Positions 18,272-26,194 of a DNA stretch of 64,000 nucleotides are shown here, piece after piece. The notes beneath the pieces are model-generated. The model worked only from the letters and a program-made list of their open reading frames with translations. It was not told where the DNA came from and did no database searches. Each line of letters starts with the position of its first letter. The first letter of the stretch is position 1. This DNA comes from Chitinophaga parva (GTDB taxonomy: Bacteria > Bacteroidota > Bacteroidia > Chitinophagales > Chitinophagaceae). The stretch spans positions 1,116,001 through 1,180,000 of the forward strand of contig NZ_QCYK01000002.1 of assembly GCF_003071345.1 (NCBI RefSeq), in the 5' to 3' direction. Position numbers and translations under genes: made by a program.

Positions 18272-19207
18272 ATGGAAAATGCAAAAATGCGCGCAGTACG
18301 CTATGACCGTTTTGGCGGCATTGAGGCGCTTTATATAGGGGAGGTACCCAAACCCGCACCGGATGCGGAAGAAGTGCTGGTGCAGGTAAAAGCAGCCGGC
18401 ATTAATCCCGGCGAAGCCGCCATCCGCCAGGGTAAAATGGCGCAACAATTCCCCTCCACATTCCCTTCAGGCCAGGGTAGCGACTTTGCGGGCGTAGTAG
18501 TGGCCGCAGGCGCATCGGCAGAAGACTTTAAAGTGGGTGATGAAGTGATTGGCTTCTCCAACCGCCGCAACAGCCAGGCGGAATTTGTAGCGGTGCCTAC
18601 AGACCAGCTGGTGTTAAAACCCGCTAACGTGCCCTGGGAACAGGCTGGCGCCCTCTTCGTGGCGGGCACCACGGCCTTTGCCGCCCTGCAGGCCATGAAA
18701 ATGAGCCATGGGGAAACGCTGGTCATCTCCGGCGCCGCCGGCGGAGTGGGCTCTGTGCTGATCCAGCTGGCCAGGAATGCGAACCTGCGGGTGATCGGGA
18801 TAGCCGGGCCAGACAACCAGGAATGGCTGCAACAGCAAGGCGTAACGCCGGTGCCATATGGCAATGGCCTGGAACATAAGCTGCGGCAGCTGGTGGCCGG
18901 CAACAAAGAAGATGTGTTCATCGATCTCTACGGCGGGGGATATGTAGACATGGCTATCAGGCTTGGTATAAAACCGGAGAACATAGACACCATCATCGAT
19001 TTTGAAGCCGCTAAAAAATACGGTACCAAAACCGCCGGTAATGCCGCGGGCGCCAATGCCGGCGTCATGCAGGCACTGGCCACTATGATGGCCGAAGGAA
19101 AGCTCACCATCCCCATTGCCGCCACTTACCCCATGAGCGAAGTACAGGCCGCCTATAAGGAGTTGGAGCAACGCCATACCCGGGGCAAGATCGTGCTCAT
19201 TCCCTGA
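18272..19207 (+). CDS. Zinc-free MDR oxidoreductase (NADPH:quinone reductase-like)
   Basis: 311 residues from ATG 18272 (MENAKMRAVRYDRFGG). An upstream frame reaching 18164 overlaps the hemolysin III gene and is not conserved-looking. Medium-chain dehydrogenase layout: GroES-like half (VKAAGINPGEAAIRQG, GSDFAGVVVAAG), then a Rossmann half with SGAAGGVGSVLIQLA. Structural-zinc cysteines are absent, as in quinone-oxidoreductase types. The likely reaction is NADPH-dependent reduction of quinones or enones in the cytoplasm. It ends 41 bases before the convergent Rid gene. Confidence 0.9.
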   Translation: MENAKMRAVRYDRFGGIEALYIGEVPKPAPDAEEVLVQVKAAGINPGEAAIRQGKMAQQFPSTFPSGQGSDFAGVVVAAGASAEDFKVGDEVIGFSNRRNSQAEFVAVPTDQLVLKPANVPWEQAGALFVAGTTAFAALQAMKMSHGETLVISGAAGGVGSVLIQLARNANLRVIGIAGPDNQEWLQQQGVTPVPYGNGLEHKLRQLVAGNKEDVFIDLYGGGYVDMAIRLGIKPENIDTIIDFEAAKKYGTKTAGNAAGANAGVMQALATMMAEGKLTIPIAATYPMSEVQAAYKELEQRHTRGKIVLIP

Positions 19208-19248
19208 CGCTGCAGGGCATCCCTATCTGCAAAACCCGTTTACAGCCA

Positions 19249-19656
19249 CTAAGCCGGCAAATAGGCAATGGCTTCAATCTCTACCAGGAAGCCAGGATTG
19301 GCCAATGCGGCTACCATCAGCCCTGTAACAACCGGTGGGGGGCCCTGGTTAGCCATGTGTTTCTGGGCGGCCTGGTAAGCGCGGCGCACATCCTGTCCAT
19401 GTACCAGGTACACCGATACTTTTACCACATCCGCAAAAGTGGCGCCGCAGTGGGCCAGTGCGGTAAGCAGGTTGCGCATGGCCTGGTCTGTTTGCAAAGC
19501 AATATCGCCTCCGCCTACAATATCACCGCTGGCGTTCACGGCATTTTGGCCGCCGATGTAAATTGTTTTTCCCGGGCCCTGTGTGGTCACCACCTGGGAG
19601 AAGGCCGGGCTTTTGAAAAGCCCGTCGGGATTATGATGCTGAATGGCGTCTGGCAT
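19249..19656 (-). CDS. RidA/YjgF-family protein lacking the catalytic arginine
   Basis: 135 residues with the YjgF fold (TIYIGGQNAVNASGDIVGG, VVKVSVYLV, LVEIEAIAYLPA). RidA deaminates reactive enamines and uses an arginine shortly before the VEVARLP segment. Aligning the C-terminal 22 residues without gaps puts Thr at that position here, in VTGLMVAAL. It is therefore more like the Rid subfamilies without imine deaminase activity, whose roles are mostly unknown. It is on the same strand as the oxygenase and alkyltransferase genes upstream. Confidence 0.85.
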   Translation of the reverse strand: MPDAIQHHNPDGLFKSPAFSQVVTTQGPGKTIYIGGQNAVNASGDIVGGGDIALQTDQAMRNLLTALAHCGATFADVVKVSVYLVHGQDVRRAYQAAQKHMANQGPPPVVTGLMVAALANPGFLVEIEAIAYLPA

Positions 19657-19695
19657 ACAGAAAGGGTTTTTGATCTACGGCAATTTACGGAAACC

Positions 19696-20415
19696 TCAGT
19701 TGCGCCCATCATGAAAGATAATGCCCAGGCTGTAGCGCTGCCCGCTGTGCACGGGGCTTACGCCATGCTTCATGGCTGCGCGGTAGTAACCTTTACTGCC
19801 TGCTATGGGGCGGAAATTAGTGGTGAAGATCAGCATATCTCCCTGTTGCGGTTGCAGCACGCTGGCTTTGGATTGGGCACGCGGTATTTGCTCCGTGAGC
19901 ACAAACTCGCCGCCGGTATAATCCCGGCCTGGCTGGTTTAGCATCAGTACTATCTGCAGGGGAAAGAATATATCGCCGTAAAGATCCTGGTGCAGGGTGT
20001 TGAAACCGCCCGCGTCATATTGCAGGATCAGCGCGGTGGGCTGTAACTGGCCATGGGCGTGGCACTGTGCAATGAATGCCGCGTGGGTGCCCGGGTAGGT
20101 GATGGGTATACGCAGGGCTTTCATCCACTGGTTTGCCACCGGCGCCAGGTAAGGATATACTGCTTCGCGCAATTGTTGTAGCAGGGAAGGGAGCGGATAG
20201 TGGAAGTATTTATATTCACCCTTGCCAAAACGGTAACGCTGCATGTTGATGGTCTTGCGGTATTGCTGGTCTGCCTGGTAATCCTGCATCAGCGCATTGC
20301 AGGCAGCTCCGGGGAGCAGGTGCTGCACCTGGGCAAAGCCTTGCTGGTGGAGCTGTGTATGGAGGGCTTCCCAGTTTTGGGCCGCCAGGGTAGTGGGGAT
20401 GTTGTATGATTCCAT
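19696..20415 (-). CDS. 2OG-Fe(II) oxygenase
   Basis: 239 residues, double-stranded beta-helix fold. Iron ligands are visible as HQD (142-144) and His217 in KHGVSPV, with Arg227 in GQRYSLG for 2-oxoglutarate. It resembles the COG3826-like group. It sits directly downstream of an alkylguanine-type methyltransferase gene on the same strand, a pairing that suggests a role in alkylation repair or its response, though AlkB motifs proper are not evident. The gene end has a TAGTTTTA box four bases before the ATG. Confidence 0.8.
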   Translation of the reverse strand: MESYNIPTTLAAQNWEALHTQLHQQGFAQVQHLLPGAACNALMQDYQADQQYRKTINMQRYRFGKGEYKYFHYPLPSLLQQLREAVYPYLAPVANQWMKALRIPITYPGTHAAFIAQCHAHGQLQPTALILQYDAGGFNTLHQDLYGDIFFPLQIVLMLNQPGRDYTGGEFVLTEQIPRAQSKASVLQPQQGDMLIFTTNFRPIAGSKGYYRAAMKHGVSPVHSGQRYSLGIIFHDGRN

Positions 20416-20466
20416 GCCGTAAAACTAGTGTGGGATGGAATGTTTGAAAACCTGTTTCTTGCGCTT

Positions 20467-21102
20467 TTACTGTTTATGCTGGCTTTCAAAATACAGCAAC
20501 CTTCTTTTCATTTCCAATCCCCAGTAATAACCGTGAAACTCCCCGTTGCTACGGATCACACGGTGGCAGGGAATGAAAAAGCTTACCGGGTTTGCTCCCA
20601 CGGCAGTGCCGGTGGCCCTGGCTTTCAGCTTGCCTTCACCAATATCACTGTAGGTGCTGAGCGCGCCAAACGGGATCTGCAACAGGCGTGTCCAGATGCC
20701 GAGCTGGAAGGGCGTGCCATGCAGGTGGAAAGGCAGTATGCGGGTATTGTGCAGCGGTTCCAGGATGTGGGTAAGCGCAGTGTCCTGGAAGGCGTCTGTT
20801 TGCGCTGCAAAGCTGGCGTGCGGGAAGCGCTGGCGAAGGTCTTCCAGCGCATCAATATCTTCCACATCACAGAAGCCGGTAAAACAGATGCCCTTGTCCG
20901 TAGCGGCCAGTAGTACTTTGCCAATAGGCGTATTTACAGCGCTGTAGCGGATGTGCAGGGTCTTGTATTCCGCGTCCGTCATCGGGATCACGGGGAAGTG
21001 GTGCGGCACTTCCGTAAGTTGGGACTGTTGCAGGGTATGCAGCAGCACGTTCTTGTGCAGGCGCATTTCCTGTTCCATCAGTTCGGAAAATGTAGTAGCC
21101 AT
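20467..21102 (-). CDS. Methylated-DNA--protein-cysteine methyltransferase (Ogt/Ada C-domain type)
   Basis: 211 residues. The active-site segment is FFIPCHRVIRSNGEFHGYYW (the Cys accepts the alkyl group), with the FQLGIWTRLLQIPFG helix before it. The first 60 residues are a helical extension rather than the Ada zinc domain, and no AraC part is present. It repairs O6-alkylguanine in DNA by a one-time transfer. It has a promoter of its own and leads a unit with the 2OG-Fe oxygenase and the Rid protein. Confidence 0.92.
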   Translation of the reverse strand: MATTFSELMEQEMRLHKNVLLHTLQQSQLTEVPHHFPVIPMTDAEYKTLHIRYSAVNTPIGKVLLAATDKGICFTGFCDVEDIDALEDLRQRFPHASFAAQTDAFQDTALTHILEPLHNTRILPFHLHGTPFQLGIWTRLLQIPFGALSTYSDIGEGKLKARATGTAVGANPVSFFIPCHRVIRSNGEFHGYYWGLEMKRRLLYFESQHKQ

Positions 21103-21122
21103 TTGCTGTCAGTTTTATAAGG

Positions 21123-21153
21123 CAAATGTACGGTTGTTTGCAGCGGGGTACAA
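21123..21153 (-). promoter_or_regulatory. Promoter for the alkyltransferase unit
   Basis: On the minus strand TTG (21151-21153), 20 bases, TACATTTG (21123-21130) resembles TTTG-N18/20-TAnnTTTG. It lies 21 bases ahead of the ATG at 21102. Confidence 0.45.
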
Positions 21154-21179
21154 CCCGTTTCTTGCTGTATGCAGTGCCG

Positions 21180-21707
21180 CTACCGGCTCAATGCAGCCCC
21201 TGGTTTTACGGCCAGGTAAGTGGAGTCCTGCACGGCCTGCAAAAAGGCCGTCAGTGTTTTATACAGGTAGTCTTTGGGCAATCTTATCTCGTAGCCTTTA
21301 TTAGCCTGTATATCTTTCCAGAGAAAGCGTTCATAGCCACCTTCTTCAATAACGAAAAAATGAAACCCGTCAAAGCTGGGCAGTCCCTGCACATTCACTT
21401 CCAGGCGCTCCGCGATGTCCTTGTTGAAGCAATGTACCGAAGAACTGGGGTTCACGTCCCAGTTCAGCGAGATGAGGGAGTTGATAATGTCCCCCGTGAG
21501 GTAGTCCAGGTTAAAAGGCACCTTGCGCGTGCCTTTGGCCTCCAGCAGCTGGCGGAACAAGGGCAGCGCGGTGGTGAGCACGCTGGACGCGCCGGGATTG
21601 CCAATGGCTTTACCATTGCTGCGGAAACAGCATTGCAAAAGGGTTACATGCCCGTTGGGATGCAGACTGGCTTCCAGTTGTAGCAGTTCATTGTCGCCGA
21701 ATAGCAT
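21180..21707 (-). CDS. Hypothetical protein
   Basis: 175 residues, soluble, no signal peptide. I do not recognise the family. The sequence is normal in composition, with LHPNGHVTLLQCCF and FDGFHFFVIEEGGYERFLWK as its most distinctive parts. An overlapping frame on the other strand is repetitive in Gly/Gln/Arg and looks like a shadow. It is divergent from the alpha/beta hydrolase gene and upstream of the alkyltransferase gene by 77 bases. Confidence 0.6.
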   Translation of the reverse strand: MLFGDNELLQLEASLHPNGHVTLLQCCFRSNGKAIGNPGASSVLTTALPLFRQLLEAKGTRKVPFNLDYLTGDIINSLISLNWDVNPSSSVHCFNKDIAERLEVNVQGLPSFDGFHFFVIEEGGYERFLWKDIQANKGYEIRLPKDYLYKTLTAFLQAVQDSTYLAVKPGAALSR

Positions 21708-21824
21708 GGGAGGGTGATTTGTACTTTGAATATAGGTAATTCCATGAAAAACGTTCTATGGCGTGTGCAAAATATTATCTTAGTACTGCCGGGCGCTGCC
21801 CTGCACGGAAATTAAATGCACGAT

Positions 21825-22649
21825 ATGAAAAAAATTGCCCTCTTTATTTTGCTGCTGGCGGGTTTTGCTGCCAATGCCCAACAAACCTACAAGACCACGC
21901 CAAACATCCGCTACTATCCCGATGCGATATATAAGAACGATGCCTATGCCGCAGCGCGTTGTGTGATAGATATTTATCACCCGGAAAATGCGTCTGAAAA
22001 AACGCCGGTGATCATCTGGTTCCACGGGGGAGGCATTACCGGTGGCCAGAAAGAAATTCCCAATGCGCTCAAAGACAAAGGCTACACCATTGTGGGCGTG
22101 GGCTACCGCCTGTCGCCCAAAGTGAAAGCACCTGTTTATATAGAAGACGCAGCGGCAGCCATTGCCTGGGTGTTTAACCATATTGGGGAGTATGGCGGCG
22201 ACTCTTCCCTCATTTTCCTCTCCGGCCACTCCGCAGGCGCTTACCTGGATATGATGGTGGGGCTGGACAAGCATTACCTGGCTAAGTATGATATTGATGC
22301 CAACCGTATCGCGGGCCTTATTCCCTTTAGTGGCCAATGCATCACCCACTTCACGGTGCGCGAAGAAAGAGGTATTAAGGGCACACAACCCATCATCGAT
22401 AATATGGCGCCACTGTATTTTGTGCGCGCAGACGCCCCGCCTATGCTTCTTATCACCGGCGACCGGGAAATGGAACTGCTGGGCCGCTATGAAGAAAATG
22501 CCTACCTGCTCCGCATGATGAAGCTGTGTGGCAATACCACCACCCGCCTGCTGGAAGAACAGGGGTATGATCATGGTGGCATGCCTACGCCGGGATTTCC
22601 GCTGTTAGTGAAGGAGGTGGCAAGGCTGGTGAAAGCAAAGAAAGGATAA
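21825..22649 (+). CDS. Secreted alpha/beta hydrolase (esterase/BD-FAE-like)
   Basis: 274 residues from ATG 21825 (MKKIALFILLLAGFAANAQQ), giving a clean signal peptide; ATG 21816 is three codons earlier. HGGG (oxyanion hole), the nucleophile elbow GHSAG, and a late GYDHGG give the Ser-His frame of carboxylesterases. PVIIWFHGGG and YRLSPKVKAP are typical of the hormone-sensitive lipase/BD-FAE group that removes acyl groups from sugars. It is likely periplasmic. The following Crp/Fnr gene is on the same strand 52 bases later. Confidence 0.85.
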   Translation: MKKIALFILLLAGFAANAQQTYKTTPNIRYYPDAIYKNDAYAAARCVIDIYHPENASEKTPVIIWFHGGGITGGQKEIPNALKDKGYTIVGVGYRLSPKVKAPVYIEDAAAAIAWVFNHIGEYGGDSSLIFLSGHSAGAYLDMMVGLDKHYLAKYDIDANRIAGLIPFSGQCITHFTVREERGIKGTQPIIDNMAPLYFVRADAPPMLLITGDREMELLGRYEENAYLLRMMKLCGNTTTRLLEEQGYDHGGMPTPGFPLLVKEVARLVKAKKG

Positions 22650-22701
22650 TAGCCCTGATGGAGGCGGGGTTAACCCCTAATCCCCCAACGGCGCTAACAT
22701 A

Positions 22702-23286
22702 ATGGTAACGGAGCGGCATATGGATGAACTGATAGCTTACATACTGAAGCTTGGGCAAGTGGATGAACAAGGCATAGCCCATATACGGGAGCATGCTTCG
22801 TACATGGAGCTTCCCAAAGATGGATACTTTTCAAAAGTAGCGCACATCCCACAACAGGTTGGGTTTATCTTGGAGGGCGTGATCAGGGGCTATTATTACA
22901 ATGCAGCAGGAGAGCAGGTCACCCGTTGCTTCATCGCGGAAAACAGCCTGGTGGCAGATTATATCCATTTTGAAGCGGGAACCAGGTCGTCTGAATATCT
23001 CCAGGCCTGTACACCGTGCAGGCTTATCGCATTTGAAAAGAAAGATTGGGAAGCGCTTTCCCATTTAGTAGAAGGGTGGGATGCGATCAAGCACAAAATG
23101 GTGCACCTGTGCATGTACCAGAAATCCAGGAAGGGCCCTGTTATTTCCCAGGATGCCACCACACGTTACCGGGAATTTATGGAGAATTATCCTACCCTTA
23201 TACAGCGTGTCCCGCTGTCTTATATCGCTTCTTATCTGGGCGTTACCCAGCAGTCTTTAAGCCGGATCAGGAGGAACATGCAGTGA
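22702..23286 (+). CDS. Crp/Fnr-family regulator, short Bacteroidota type
   Basis: 194 residues (ATG 22702, or 22720 six codons later). A cyclic-nucleotide-binding-like beta roll with EGVIRGYYYNAAGEQVTRCF is followed by a C-terminal helix-turn-helix (YIASYLGVTQQSLSRIRRNM). The key ligand residues of E. coli CRP are not conserved, as usual for this group. It lies directly before an SDR gene with a palindrome between them, so it probably controls that gene. Confidence 0.87.
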   Translation: MVTERHMDELIAYILKLGQVDEQGIAHIREHASYMELPKDGYFSKVAHIPQQVGFILEGVIRGYYYNAAGEQVTRCFIAENSLVADYIHFEAGTRSSEYLQACTPCRLIAFEKKDWEALSHLVEGWDAIKHKMVHLCMYQKSRKGPVISQDATTRYREFMENYPTLIQRVPLSYIASYLGVTQQSLSRIRRNMQ

Positions 23287-23292
23287 GCCGGT

Positions 23293-23338
23293 ATTTACCA
23301 AATGGTAAATGCGCGTGCCTGGTTAACGGCTAGTTTTG
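23293..23338 (+). promoter_or_regulatory. Palindromic operator and -7 box upstream of an SDR gene
   Basis: ATTTACC-AAAT-GGTAAAT (23293-23310) is a perfect 7-base inverted repeat with a 4-base spacer. TAGTTTTG (23331-23338) is a TAnnTTTG box 28 bases before the SDR start at 23367. The palindrome covers the expected -33 region, so a protein bound there would block or recruit RNA polymerase. Confidence 0.5.
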
Positions 23339-23366
23339 TTTAAAGCATTCAACAAAACGTATCAAA

Positions 23367-24104
23367 ATGAAAACTGCATTGGTAACCGGGGCTAACAAAG
23401 GGATCGGATTTGAAACTGCGAAACAACTCCTGCAACAGGGATTTTACGTGTACATCGGGTGCAGGGACCTGGAAAAAGGCATGCAAGCCGTGGCCCGGCT
23501 TAATACGGAGGGGCTCAACCAGGTGGAAGCTGTTCAACTGGATGTAACGGATCAGTTGTCGGTGGCGGCTGCCCGGGCAGCCATCGGGCGTAAGGCAGGC
23601 TGCCTGGATGTGCTCATCAATAACGCGGGCATTAGCGGGGGAGCGCCTTACACCGCAATAGCAGCATCTCCCGAACAATTCCTGGCAGTATTTAACACCA
23701 ACGTCATTGGCGTGGCACGTGTGACACAGGCCTTCCTGGACCTGATGCAGAAAGCGGCCCATCCGAGAATTGTGAATGTAAGCAGCAGCGTAGGTTCATT
23801 AACGTTACAAAGCGACCCTGCCTGGCCCGCTTACGATTATGGAAAATATGCTGCATATGGCGCATCCAAGGCGGCATTGAATATGTACACCGTGCACCTG
23901 GCTTATGAATTACGGAATACACCATTTAAGGTGAATGCAGTATGCCCCGGGTATACGAAAACAGACTTTACGGGGAACAATGGTGGGGACGTTGCAACAG
24001 CCGGGCGCCGCATCGTGAAGTATGCCCTTATCGATGAAAATGGCCCGAACGGCAGGTTTTTCAGTGAAGAGACCCATCCGGGAAGCGGTGAAATACCCTG
24101 GTGA
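23367..24104 (+). CDS. Short-chain dehydrogenase, carbonyl-reductase-like
   Basis: 245 residues: ALVTGANKGIGFETAKQL at the start, LINNAG, VNVSSS, catalytic YGASK after an unusual YDYGKYAA stretch, and PGYTKTDFTGNNG. This is the carbonyl reductase (CBR-like) branch that takes NADPH. It is preceded by a Crp/Fnr gene and a palindrome. The gene ends within 114 bases of the YbjQ gene. Confidence 0.9.
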   Translation: MKTALVTGANKGIGFETAKQLLQQGFYVYIGCRDLEKGMQAVARLNTEGLNQVEAVQLDVTDQLSVAAARAAIGRKAGCLDVLINNAGISGGAPYTAIAASPEQFLAVFNTNVIGVARVTQAFLDLMQKAAHPRIVNVSSSVGSLTLQSDPAWPAYDYGKYAAYGASKAALNMYTVHLAYELRNTPFKVNAVCPGYTKTDFTGNNGGDVATAGRRIVKYALIDENGPNGRFFSEETHPGSGEIPW

Positions 24105-24217
24105 TTTGCCTGTGGAAGGAGGTGGATACATCCGGAAGTGCAGGGGCCTTTCGCCCCATTTTGCCGGCAGGAACGCGCAATTGTTGTAAATTGGGCATAA
24201 ACCCAAAACTGCACACT

Positions 24218-24547
24218 ATGGATCACAATCTCATCACTACCAGCATTGAACTGCAAGGCTACCGCGTTGTTAGCCAGCATGGCGTGGTACGCGGCATTAC
24301 CGTACGCTCCCGCTCCGTGCTCGGAAACGTGGCCGGCGGCTTCCAGGCCATCTTTGGTGGCAAACTGTCCATCTACGTGGACCTCTGCGAAAAGGCCCGT
24401 GCTGAGGCCTTTGAACTGATGGTACAACACGCAGGAGAGCGCGGGGCCAATGCCATCATCAATATGCGCTACGATGCCAACGAAGTCATGGACGGCGTAA
24501 CAGAAGTACTGGCCTACGGCACTGCCGTAACCGTGGAAAAACTGTAA
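24218..24547 (+). CDS. YbjQ/UPF0145 family protein
   Basis: 109 residues from ATG 24218 (MDHNLITTSIELQGYRV). The frame is open further upstream, but the conserved start is here. The family pattern is clear: GVVRGITVRSRSVLGN, ANAIINMRYDANE and GTAVTVEKL. YbjQ proteins are small, possibly heavy-metal-binding; the function is not settled. A terminator follows about 100 bases downstream. Confidence 0.85.
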   Translation: MDHNLITTSIELQGYRVVSQHGVVRGITVRSRSVLGNVAGGFQAIFGGKLSIYVDLCEKARAEAFELMVQHAGERGANAIINMRYDANEVMDGVTEVLAYGTAVTVEKL

Positions 24548-24595
24548 ACAACTTTCCCTGCAGCCCTCCGCAATTTTTGAAACCTGGAAATAGTG

Positions 24596-24628
24596 CTTTT
24601 AATTTCCTTGTAACCTGGAAATTAAAAG
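24596..24628. repeat. Perfect 12-bp inverted repeat
   Basis: CTTTTAATTTCC (24596-24607) and GGAAATTAAAAG (24617-24628) form a 12-base stem with a 9-base loop. CCTGGAAAT also occurs twice around it. It opens a region rich in palindromes. Confidence 0.6.
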
Positions 24629-24648
24629 TTGAAAATTATTTGCAGCAA

Positions 24649-24679
24649 AGCTCTTCCCACACAGGGAAGGGCTTTTTTA
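24649..24679 (+). terminator. Rho-independent terminator
   Basis: AGCTCTTCCC (24649-24658), loop ACACA, GGGAAGGGCT (24664-24673), then a T-run. It likely ends the YbjQ transcript. Confidence 0.75.
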
Positions 24680-24781
24680 TTGATACCCCTGAGCCCCTGC
24701 ATCATAATTTGACGGAATAGCATCAATATCGCTTTTACCCCACCGCTACTTTTGTCCTTATCTAAATCCACATCTTACCGT

Positions 24782-24922
24782 ATGGAAAATTTTATTGCAT
24801 GCGGTAGTACCGTCCTGATTTTATTCCTGCACACTTTATCCGCCAGCGCGCAACAAAAGAAAATTTCTGGAAGGGTATTGGGAAATAGCCCGGAGGGCCC
24901 ACATCTCGGAAGCCAGTCTTAA
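24782..24922 (+). pseudogene. Truncated start of a TonB-dependent receptor (SusC-like)
   Basis: A 46-residue frame, ATG at 24782 to TAA at 24922. It has a signal peptide (VLILFLHTLSASAQQ) and then KKISGRVLGN, which is how the carboxypeptidase-regulatory domain of SusC/TonB receptors begins. It stops after that. A -7 box TACTTTTG lies at 24747-24754. I read it as the 5' scar of a deleted receptor gene. A short secreted peptide is the alternative. Confidence 0.5.
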
Positions 24923-25006
24923 GTAAGCGGCTTCCATGTTTAACTTTTAAAGTTGAATGACCAGTACCTAAGACTTAGGACCTAGGTCCTGAGACACAGG
25001 ACCTGG
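24908..25006. repeat. Cluster of overlapping palindromes
   Basis: Five inverted repeats lie in 99 bases: GGAAGCC/GGCTTCC (24908-24935), AACTTTTAAAGTT (24942-24954), CCTAAGACTTAGG (24967-24979), AGGACCTAGGTCCT (24977-24990) and AGGTCCT/AGGACCT (24984-25004). The last three overlap and could form alternative hairpins. The stretch 24961-25006 is also an imperfect 46-base dyad. I see no gene in it. Confidence 0.7.
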
Positions 25007-25139
25007 AACATCCCCCATGTTAATATCCCACAAAAAAATGCTCTCATACTAAATTATTCACGTGTGTCTATTGGCGTTCTTTGTGATCACTGGTTACAAA
25101 CGAAAGGCCCCGTAAATTTTTCCTTTAATACACACACAT

Positions 25140-25172
25140 AGAAAAAACACAGGGGCGTCCGCAAGTGGCGCC
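25140..25172 (-). terminator. Terminator for the AraC gene
   Basis: Read on the minus strand: GGGCGCC, loop, GGACGCCC with one bulge, then TGTGTTTTTT. It lies 26 bases beyond the AraC stop at 25198. Confidence 0.65.
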
Positions 25173-25197
25173 CTTTATCATACTGTAAGCTGGAAGT

Positions 25198-26091
25198 TTA
25201 GATAGCGATCAATACCCGGTCTTTTTTTAAATACTGGGCTCTATATTCCAACGGATTCTTTTGCATGATCTCCTTGAACTGGTGGTAGAAATGGGAAAGG
25301 TTGTTGTACCCGCACATATAACTGACCTCCGCCACACTCAGGTCACTGTTTTCCAGCAGCAGGCGGCAGGCATGCCCTATCCGTACTTCGATCAGGAAAT
25401 CCAGGTACGTTTTTTTGGTTTTGGCTTTGAAGAAGCGGCAGAAGGAATGCTTGCTCATGGAGATCTGCGCCGCTACTTCTTCTATCAATATTTTCCGGTG
25501 AAAGTTGCTGAATGTATAATCAAAAATGGTCTGCACGCGCGATTGGTCCAGGCTATTGGCAGTATGGAAAAAACCGCTGCTGGAAATGGTTTCATAATCC
25601 CGCTCCCCGGCTATGCATTCCAGGGCGGAGAGCAGCAGCACCAGGCGGCGCGACGGGGTGGCGTGCAGCATTTCTTCCAGGAGGGGCGTTACCTTCTTTC
25701 GGCTGGAGGCTTGCATGCGCAGGCCCTGGTTGGCCAGTTCCAGCAGTTTCAGGATGGCTTTGCACTCCGGCAGGTTGCCGAAATGGCGGGCCATAAGATC
25801 TGGTGGAAACAGCACCACTACAGATTCCCCGATCTTATCTTCCGGGCGGAATAAATATTTGCTTTCATGCCGGAAGGTATGAGGCAGGTTGCTGCCAAAG
25901 AGGTACACATCGCCGGCCTTAAAAGGCCCCACAAAATCACCGATCAGGCAGGTGCCTGCGCTGCGTTTAATGAGCAGCAGTTCAATTTCAGGGTGGTAAT
26001 GCCAGGCGCTGAGCATTTCAGGGCCTACGTCTTTATGCACGTTAAAAGAACTTTCGGGCGTGGGGACCGCCTTCTTCAGGATCGCTTTCAT
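25198..26091 (-). CDS. AraC-family transcriptional regulator
   Basis: 297 residues from ATG 26091 (MKAILKKAVPTPESSF). The frame is open upstream to 26289 but that part is Pro/Ala-rich and unlike the family. N-terminal cupin: WHYHPEIELLLIKRS, GDVYLFGSNLPHTF. C-terminal AraC domain complete: MSKHSFCRFFKAKTKKTYLD, VAEVSYMCGYNNLSHFYHQF. No clear target lies beside it; the nearest gene on the same strand is a GNAT acetyltransferase upstream. Confidence 0.9.
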   Translation of the reverse strand: MKAILKKAVPTPESSFNVHKDVGPEMLSAWHYHPEIELLLIKRSAGTCLIGDFVGPFKAGDVYLFGSNLPHTFRHESKYLFRPEDKIGESVVVLFPPDLMARHFGNLPECKAILKLLELANQGLRMQASSRKKVTPLLEEMLHATPSRRLVLLLSALECIAGERDYETISSSGFFHTANSLDQSRVQTIFDYTFSNFHRKILIEEVAAQISMSKHSFCRFFKAKTKKTYLDFLIEVRIGHACRLLLENSDLSVAEVSYMCGYNNLSHFYHQFKEIMQKNPLEYRAQYLKKDRVLIAI

Positions 26092-26194
26092 AATGCAATA
26101 AGTTAGCAGCAGCTGTTGTGTGAATGGTATGATCGGCTTCGGCGGAGGCCTGTTTGCTAATGTAGCTAAATAATCACAGAATTTGCGGCAAAAA

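Noticed and set aside
21780..22574. 264-codon minus-strand frame over the alpha/beta hydrolase
   Set aside because: Antisense to a gene with signal peptide, GHSAG and oxyanion motifs.
24782..25006. Insertion sequence remnant
   Set aside because: There are palindromes but no transposase fragment and no target-site duplication that I could find.
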